A stretch of DNA of 64,000 nucleotides from Gigantopelta aegis (Eukaryota > Mollusca > Gastropoda > Neomphalida > Peltospiridae): NCBI RefSeq assembly GCF_016097555.1, contig NC_054712.1, positions 54,224,213 to 54,288,212 of the forward strand, in the 5' to 3' direction. The notes under the pieces are model-generated. The model had not been told where the DNA came from. It searched no databases and was given only the letters and a program-made list of their open reading frames with translations. The position numbers and the translations under genes are program-made. Position 1 is the first letter of the stretch. Every line of letters begins with the position of its first letter. Below, one piece after another: positions 58,997 through 64,000 of the stretch.

Positions 58997-61900
58997 CTGA
59001 AAAAATAAAACAAAAAAAAACCATATGTCGTAAAGCTGTGTAGAAATCACTAAACAAAAACTAAACCATATGTCGTAAAGCTGTGTAGAAATCACTAAAC
59101 AAAAACTAAACCATATGTCGTAAAGCTGTGTAGAAATCACTAAACAAAAACTAAACCATATGTCGTAAAGCTGTGTAGAAATCACTAAACAAAAACTAAA
59201 CCATATGTCGTAAAGCTGTGTAGAAATCACTAAACAAAAACTAAACCATATGTCGTAAAAATGTGTAGAAATCACTAAACAAAAAAAACCTGTGTGGAAA
59301 ATGTTCTCGTATGAAAGGGGTGCTGAAAAAAATAAACCATAGGTCTTAAACCTGTGTGGAAAATGGGGTACTGAAAAAAATATAATAAATAAAACATAGG
59401 TCTTAACACTGCAATTTTGAGCATATTTTTCCAAATACTGTAGTACTGGCTACCAAAATTTACGTTGGGCTACCTGGTTTAAAGCCGGTAGTCCAACAGG
59501 CTACTAGATTTTTCAGGCTGTCATCTAGCTCTACAGATACTAAATTTGCCGGTTTAAAATAACACCTTTCCTGGGTTTACCGTCATGACACAAGTAGTCT
59601 TAATGGTCTTTGATGCTTTTTACTCTAAATCATAGACAAGTAAATGCATCCATCTTTATCAGTATTTTCTTTTTTCTTCTCCTTTTTCTAAAAAATTTAA
59701 ATAACAAGGCTACCAATTTTTACTGAAGGCTACCAGAGTGTATAAGCTGGACTACTACTGGGCTACCGCTGATACATTTTAAGGTTAATGTCTGATGTTA
59801 AACGGTGAAATACTTACGTTCGGAGTAATCCGGTGGTTCTAGCGGAGGTGCTGTGGGTTCTGTGGAAGGCACAATAGAAAAGCTGTGAAACTGCTGAATG
59901 GGCACCGTCCCAATAATGATCATCCGCTCCACCGTGATGTTCGTCCAGCCAACACTCACAATAAGCTGTGAAGTAGAACATTTTATTAAAATATAGAACA
60001 TTCAGCAACGCACTCATTCTTTAATGACTGCTCCCTCTCACTCATTAATGATATAGAGTTTGTTTTTGTTTAACGACACCACTAGAGCATACTGATTTAT
60101 AAATCATCGGCTATTGGATGTCAAACATTTGGTAATTTTAACATACAGTTTAATAGAGGAAACCTGCAAAAGAAATGTTATTAGTAGCAATGAATCTTTT
60201 ATATGCACATACTGGTTGTGGTGCACTGGTTGGGATGGGGGAAAAAAATAATCAGAAATTGGGTCTATTGAGGTGATTTGATCCTATGATGCAAGCAGGA
60301 GATAAGGAGAAGAAAAAAGAAAATATTGATAAAGATGGATACACAGTAGCATGTTGCATTTACTTTGTCTCTGATTGAGAATAAAGAGCATCAAACACCA
60401 TTAATTTCTGATGTCACCGGTAGATGTCGCTCAAAGCACAACAATGCCTACATCACGACAAATTTCACAGACTTTGGGTGCGTTCCTTTCACCTCTCCTG
60501 GACATGTTCCAACTGTTCTGTCCTGGTTGTATCCCCTCTCCAGATATCGTAAGACTTGGTTTTAAGGGTTTGTAACGTTTTGCATTGAGACACTTACTTG
60601 TCTGAACTTTATTGTTACTGAAAATGTTCACGAACTGTGAAAAAATATCTCACAAATGAACAACAAGCAAATGACAACAAATCGGATGTTGATTGCGCGA
60701 ACCGTGCACGAGAAAACAAACCGAACCAAAATGATAACGGTCACGTGGTATACCACCAACGTCTGTGACGTTTACACAGGAAGATTCCCTCTAAAAATAG
60801 ATTGGACCTCGCTTGCTTAACGGTTTTCTCTCGAGTGCGCGCAGCATTTTAAGAAATTTAAAAAATGCATTTCGTGGTTTTACAAACATCAGGATTACCA
60901 GGATTACCAAAAAGCACTTCAGGTGAATGGAAATGTGTATTCTAAATAATAAAATGTAAGTAAAGTGCAATTTTATTTGTGAAAAAATGGGTTTAATAGC
61001 GAAAAACAACGTCGTAATGGTTAACAACTAGCCGTAACTAGGGCGTGTCCCTTTAAGGAAACGCAGAAACTAGAATCATAAAAAGTAGGTCACAGTGACC
61101 TAGCAATGGTGTGTCACATGGTGCCATCCCAAATTGTATTTGCATGCACGGTTTGAAGATCCTATATCAATTAATAAGGCAGATATGGCTCGGACACATT
61201 TAATGTGCAGTAATGTGTAAAAAGTAGGTCACAGTGACCTAGTTATGGTATGCTACACACCACTATCCTAAGATGTATTTACATACAAGGTTTGATGATC
61301 CTATATGATTTGATGAGAAAGAAATGCCACAAAAACAAAACGTTTAAGGACATAAGTATTTACGGACAGACAATGCCATACCATAACAGGACCTGTCAAG
61401 GACGGGGATATAATAAATATAACTCAAACTACTCATCTGACTGACTTATCAACAACAAATAGGAACAGTAATATAAATAACATTACAGTCCTCCAAATAA
61501 AATATTTTCTTTTCATCCCTCTTCATTTAGCTGACTCACCAACAACAAAAAAAAGTACAATAATATAAGTAACATTGCAGTCCTTCAAATAATATATTAT
61601 TTTTGTTCCTCCTCATTTGGCCGACTCACCAACAAAAAATAAGCATGATAATATAAATAATATTGCAGTCCTTCAAACAAACCTTTTTTTTTTAAAACTC
61701 CTTATTTAGCTGACTTACTAGCAAAAAATAAGTATGATAATATAAATAATACTAGTCCTCCAAATAATATATTCTTTTTGTTCCACCTCATTTGGCTGAC
61801 TCACTAAAAAAAAAGGTATAATATAAATAATAATGCAGTCCTCCAAATTATATATTTTTTCATCCCTCCTCATTTAGCTGACTCACCCCCCCCCCCCAAA

Positions 61901-62187
61901 AAGTACGATAATATAAATAATATTGCAGTCCTTCAAATAATATATTATTTTTCTTCCTCCTCACTTGGCCGACTCACCGACAAGAAATATGTGATATCAA
62001 TGATGCTGCATCCCTCCATTTTGGAGGGGGGTAGAGATGGAATGGTCGCAATTCGGTTGAGATGCTCCTCAGTGTTTTTCTTCAGGTTACAGCTGTGACT
62101 ACACAGAGAGAACTGGTCGATCTTTGTGTGCTGTTTCGGGTGGCCCGAGGAAAACAGACTGTCGGAGTACCCTGTGTATGTCACAAC
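58821..62187 (-). CDS. Arrestin-domain-containing protein (alpha-arrestin), C-terminal half
   Basis: Three - strand exons (62187-61978, 59965-59818, 58996-58821) join in phase into 176 codons plus stop. Residues read TGYSDSLFSSG, then IPSLPPSKMEGCSIIDITYF and LIVSVGWTNITVERMIIIGT, the end of the Arrestin_C domain of ARRDC proteins (compare the vertebrate IIIGTIPL). After it come three PPxY motifs: EPPDYSE, PPPSYEE and PPPAYNQL at the very C-terminus. In this family they bind WW domains of NEDD4-type ubiquitin ligases, making the protein an adaptor for endocytosis of membrane cargo. The 5' part (Arrestin_N) lies beyond the right end of the window. Which ARRDC paralogue it is cannot be said. 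Convergent with the chromodomain gene. Confidence 0.88.
59021..59400. repeat. 45-bp array and copies of the ARRDC last-exon acceptor
   Basis: Six 45-bp units (starts 59021, 59066, 59111, 59156, 59201, 59246) of 'ccatatgtcgtaaagctgtg'. Then at about 59288-59380 come two degenerate copies of the exon boundary itself: 'ggggtgctgaaaaaaataaa' and 'ggggtactgaaaaaaatata' mirror the real 'ggggtgctgaaaaaataaaa' at 58991. All lie in the last intron. Confidence 0.8.
59818..59965 (-). CDS. ARRDC exon, second from the end
   Basis: Acceptor acttcacag, donor TCCGAAC|gtaagt, 49 codons plus one base. Encodes LIVSVGWTNITVERM, IIIGTVPI and the first PPxY (PPDY). Confidence 0.88.
60060..60300 (-). mobile_element. 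SINE family C in ARRDC intron
   Basis: 'gtttaacgacaccactagag', 'ggctattggatgtcaaacat', then a diverged head ending near 'tgatcctatgatgcaagcag'. Confidence 0.75.
60742..60770. promoter_or_regulatory. E-box and palindrome cluster in ARRDC intron
   Basis: ggtcacgtgg contains CACGTG (60742-60747), overlapping the perfect 12-base palindrome gtggtataccac (60745-60756), with a CRE-like tgacg at 60766-60770. The surrounding 60680-60840 is richer in CpG than its neighbours. It may be an enhancer or internal promoter; motif evidence only. Confidence 0.3.
60842..61058. mobile_element. MITE of the 'aaagggacagaccctagt' family, truncated copy 4
   Basis: 'aaaaaatgcatttcgtggtt' to 'agggcgtgtccctttaa'; one end missing. 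Confidence 0.7.
61430..61980. repeat. ~85-bp array duplicating the ARRDC donor splice site
   Basis: About seven units, each with 'ctgactcaccaacaa' or close variants (near 61437, 61541, 61628, 61710, 61795, 61877, 61970), plus 'gtccttcaaataatatatt'. On the - strand this is 'ttgttg|gtgagtc', the end of exon 61978-62187 and its donor. Only the copy at 61970-61980 is attached to coding sequence. Confidence 0.85.
61978..62187 (-). CDS. ARRDC exon, third from the end
   Basis: Acceptor tttgaccag, donor TTGTCG|gtgagt, 70 codons. Ends with CSIIDITYFLS of the Arrestin_C domain. Its donor is the first of about seven tandem look-alike donors. Confidence 0.85.
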
Positions 62188-62840
62188 CTGGTCAAAAAAA
62201 GAAAAAAAAGAAGAAAAAAGGATTATGAATATGCAGGTTTCTGTTACAACCTAGTAAAAAAAAGTGTTACATACAAATCATATGATGAATATGCAAACTT
62301 ATGTTTGTGAAAAATACAGGAAAGTAAAACCAGAATGCAGTGGAATTATATGTCTTGTCTACCACAAACTTTTTTGATCTACTGTAATAAATATCCATAG
62401 GTGCAATTATAAACCAAATTTCATTGACGTAAGACTTGTAGTTTGTGAGAAATTTACCTAAATGCCAAATGTTAATGTTAAATTTTAATGCAAAAACTTG
62501 ATGACATTGGAAAAGTAATACCTACAGCCTTTTCACTTCAGAAGAGGGCGGTAACATTAATTGAAATTATACCTAACTTTAAATGCAGTCCTTATGATAA
62601 AACCGTGATTAATTTGTTTTAACTAGAGTACTGTACTACTACCTAAAATTATGACTAACATGTTTTAACTCCAACATAGTGATTAATATGACTCACTTGT
62701 CTTAACTTCAGGACTGTAGTCCTGAGTAAAACTAACTACAGGACTACTGATAAAAATGTGACTAATCTGCTTTAACTAAAGTGCTTAACATTCATTAAAA
62801 TTATTCCCAATTTGTTTTAACTATAGTGTAATACTGTAGT
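62188..62840. other. ARRDC intron, nothing recognised
   Basis: AT-rich. Continues towards the upstream ARRDC exons off the right end. Confidence 0.5.
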
Positions 62841-63480
62841 ACAGTGAAATTCTTCTAAACCTGATACTTACGCGACCAAGTAAAAAGTCTGGTTTTAAGG
62901 AGTGTCCAGTTTAGTGAGGTTCTGTCTGTACTAATATTTAAAAAGGGACCATGAAAAATGGCCGGGTTTGAGTGAATTCCAGTTTAAGGAGTGTCTGGTT
63001 TAGTGAGCTTCTGTCTGTACTAATATTTATTTAGTGAGCTTCTGTCTGTACTAATATTTAAATAGGGACCATGAAAAATGGCCGGGTTTGAGTGAATTCC
63101 AGTTTAAGGAGTGTCTGGTTTAGTGAGCTTCTGTCTGTACTAATATTTAAATAGGAACCATGAAAAATGGCCGGGTTTGAGTGAATTCCAGTTTAAGGAG
63201 TGTCTGGTTTAGTGAGCTTCTGTCTGTACTAATATTTAAATAGGAACCATGAAAAATGGCAGGGTTTGAGTGAATTCCAGTTTAAGGAGTGTCTGGTTTA
63301 GTGAGCTTCTGTCTGTACTAATATTTAAATAGGGACCGTGAAAAATGGCCGGGTTTGAGTGAATTCCAGTTTAAGGAGTGTCTGGTTTAGTGAGGTTCTG
63401 TCTGTACTAATATTTAAATAGGGACCATGAAAAATGGCAGGGTTTGAGTAAATTCCAGTTTAAGGAGTGTCCGGTTTAGA
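62841..63480. repeat. 89-bp tandem array of the 'gtccggtttagagagg' repeat
   Basis: About six to seven units of 'ccatgaaaaatggccgggtt' + 'tgagtgaattccagtttaag' + 'gagtgtctggtttagtgagc'. Units differ by few bases, so the expansion is younger than the dispersed copies. Confidence 0.92.
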
Positions 63481-63566
63481 GTACTAATTAAATTTGTGAC
63501 TAAATTGTTTTATTTGCAATAGTACTGTACTGTACTTGTTTTAACTCTACCAGATTAAGAAAAGTC

Positions 63567-63940
63567 ATGGCAGGCCATCGGTCTACAGGGTGGCAGGTAC
63601 TGGGTTCGGATCCCAGTCGAGGCATGGGATTTTTAATTTAGATACCGACTCCAAACCCTGAGTGAGTGCTCCGCAAGGCTCAATGGGTAGGTGTAAACCA
63701 CTTGCACCGACCAGTGATCCATAACTGGTTCAACAAAGGCCATGGTTTGTGCTATCCTGCCTGTGGGAAGCGCAAATAAAAGATCCCTTGCTGCTAATCT
63801 AAAGAGTAGCCCATGTAATGGCGACAGCGGGTTTCCTCTCAAAATCTGTGTGGTCCTTAACCATATGTCTGACGCCATATAACCGTAAATAAAATGTGTT
63901 GAGTGCGTCGTTAAATAAAACATTTCTTTCTTTCTTTGTT
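63567..63940 (+). mobile_element. SINE family B, slightly 5'-truncated
   Basis: Starts at 'catggcaggccatcggtcta', keeps 'gggttcggatcccagtcgag' and the full body, ends 'gtcgttaaataaaacatttc' with (tttc)n. Confidence 0.9.
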
Positions 63941-64000
63941 TTAACTCCAGTACTTCAGTACTAATTAAAATGATCATTCATTTGCTTTAACTCTAGTAGC

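Noticed and set aside
58913-59434. 173-aa frame extending the ARRDC last exon upstream
   Set aside because: The extension is the 45-bp array and decayed acceptor copies; a clear acceptor at 58997 ends the exon.

Overview
The window is animal nuclear DNA. It is AT-rich and intron-rich, has GT-AG introns, and is crowded with tRNA-derived SINEs, short terminal-inverted-repeat (TIR) elements (MITEs) and minisatellites. The SINE families and the repeats reading 'caagggccataactctg' and 'ccaagatggccaccctgg' look like those of molluscs, probably a gastropod. That assignment is inferred from the look of the repeats; no search was run.

Four protein genes can be supported by spliced exons whose reading phases fit. 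(1) The 3' end of a RECQL4-type RecQ helicase gene lies on the + strand (exons 12690-15635); its helicase core is not seen and must lie off the left end or in exons not recognised. (2) A complete DUSP22/DUSP15-type dual-specificity phosphatase lies on the - strand (31511 to 25842, five exons, 244 aa). (3) A complete gene on the + strand (35183-40097, five exons, 278 aa) joins a chromodomain with an intact aromatic cage, an Arg/Ser-rich linker and one C-terminal membrane segment. (4) The 3' half of an alpha-arrestin (ARRDC) gene lies on the - strand (62187 to 58821), with three PPxY motifs; its 5' part is off the right end. Genes 1 and 2 are convergent, 2 and 3 are divergent with about 3.7 kb between start codons, and 3 and 4 are convergent across about 18.7 kb with no recognised gene.

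Layout: 0-12.7 kb is repeats (75-, 62-, 142- and 83-bp tandem arrays, a 3-kb inverted-repeat structure, SINEs). 12.7-16.4 kb is the end of RECQL4, with an exon duplicated alongside interstitial telomere repeats. 16.4-25.8 kb is intergenic or 3' UTR. 25.8-31.5 kb is the phosphatase. 31.5-35.2 kb is the divergent spacer. 35.2-42.7 kb is the chromodomain gene with a long 3' region that carries a recent 593-bp TIR element. 42.7-58.8 kb is gene-poor. 58.8-62.2 kb is the ARRDC gene. 62.2-64 kb is an 89-bp array and a SINE.

Two observations stand out. The chromodomain-RS-membrane protein looks like a possible inner-nuclear-membrane heterochromatin tether, with the same general plan as lamin B receptor but a different reader domain and a single membrane segment. 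Separately, in three different genes the tandem arrays are copies of the exon-intron boundary itself (donor, acceptor or stop-codon region), which leaves rows of decoy splice sites next to real ones. No virus-like or LTR element, tRNA gene, rRNA gene or CRISPR array was recognised.
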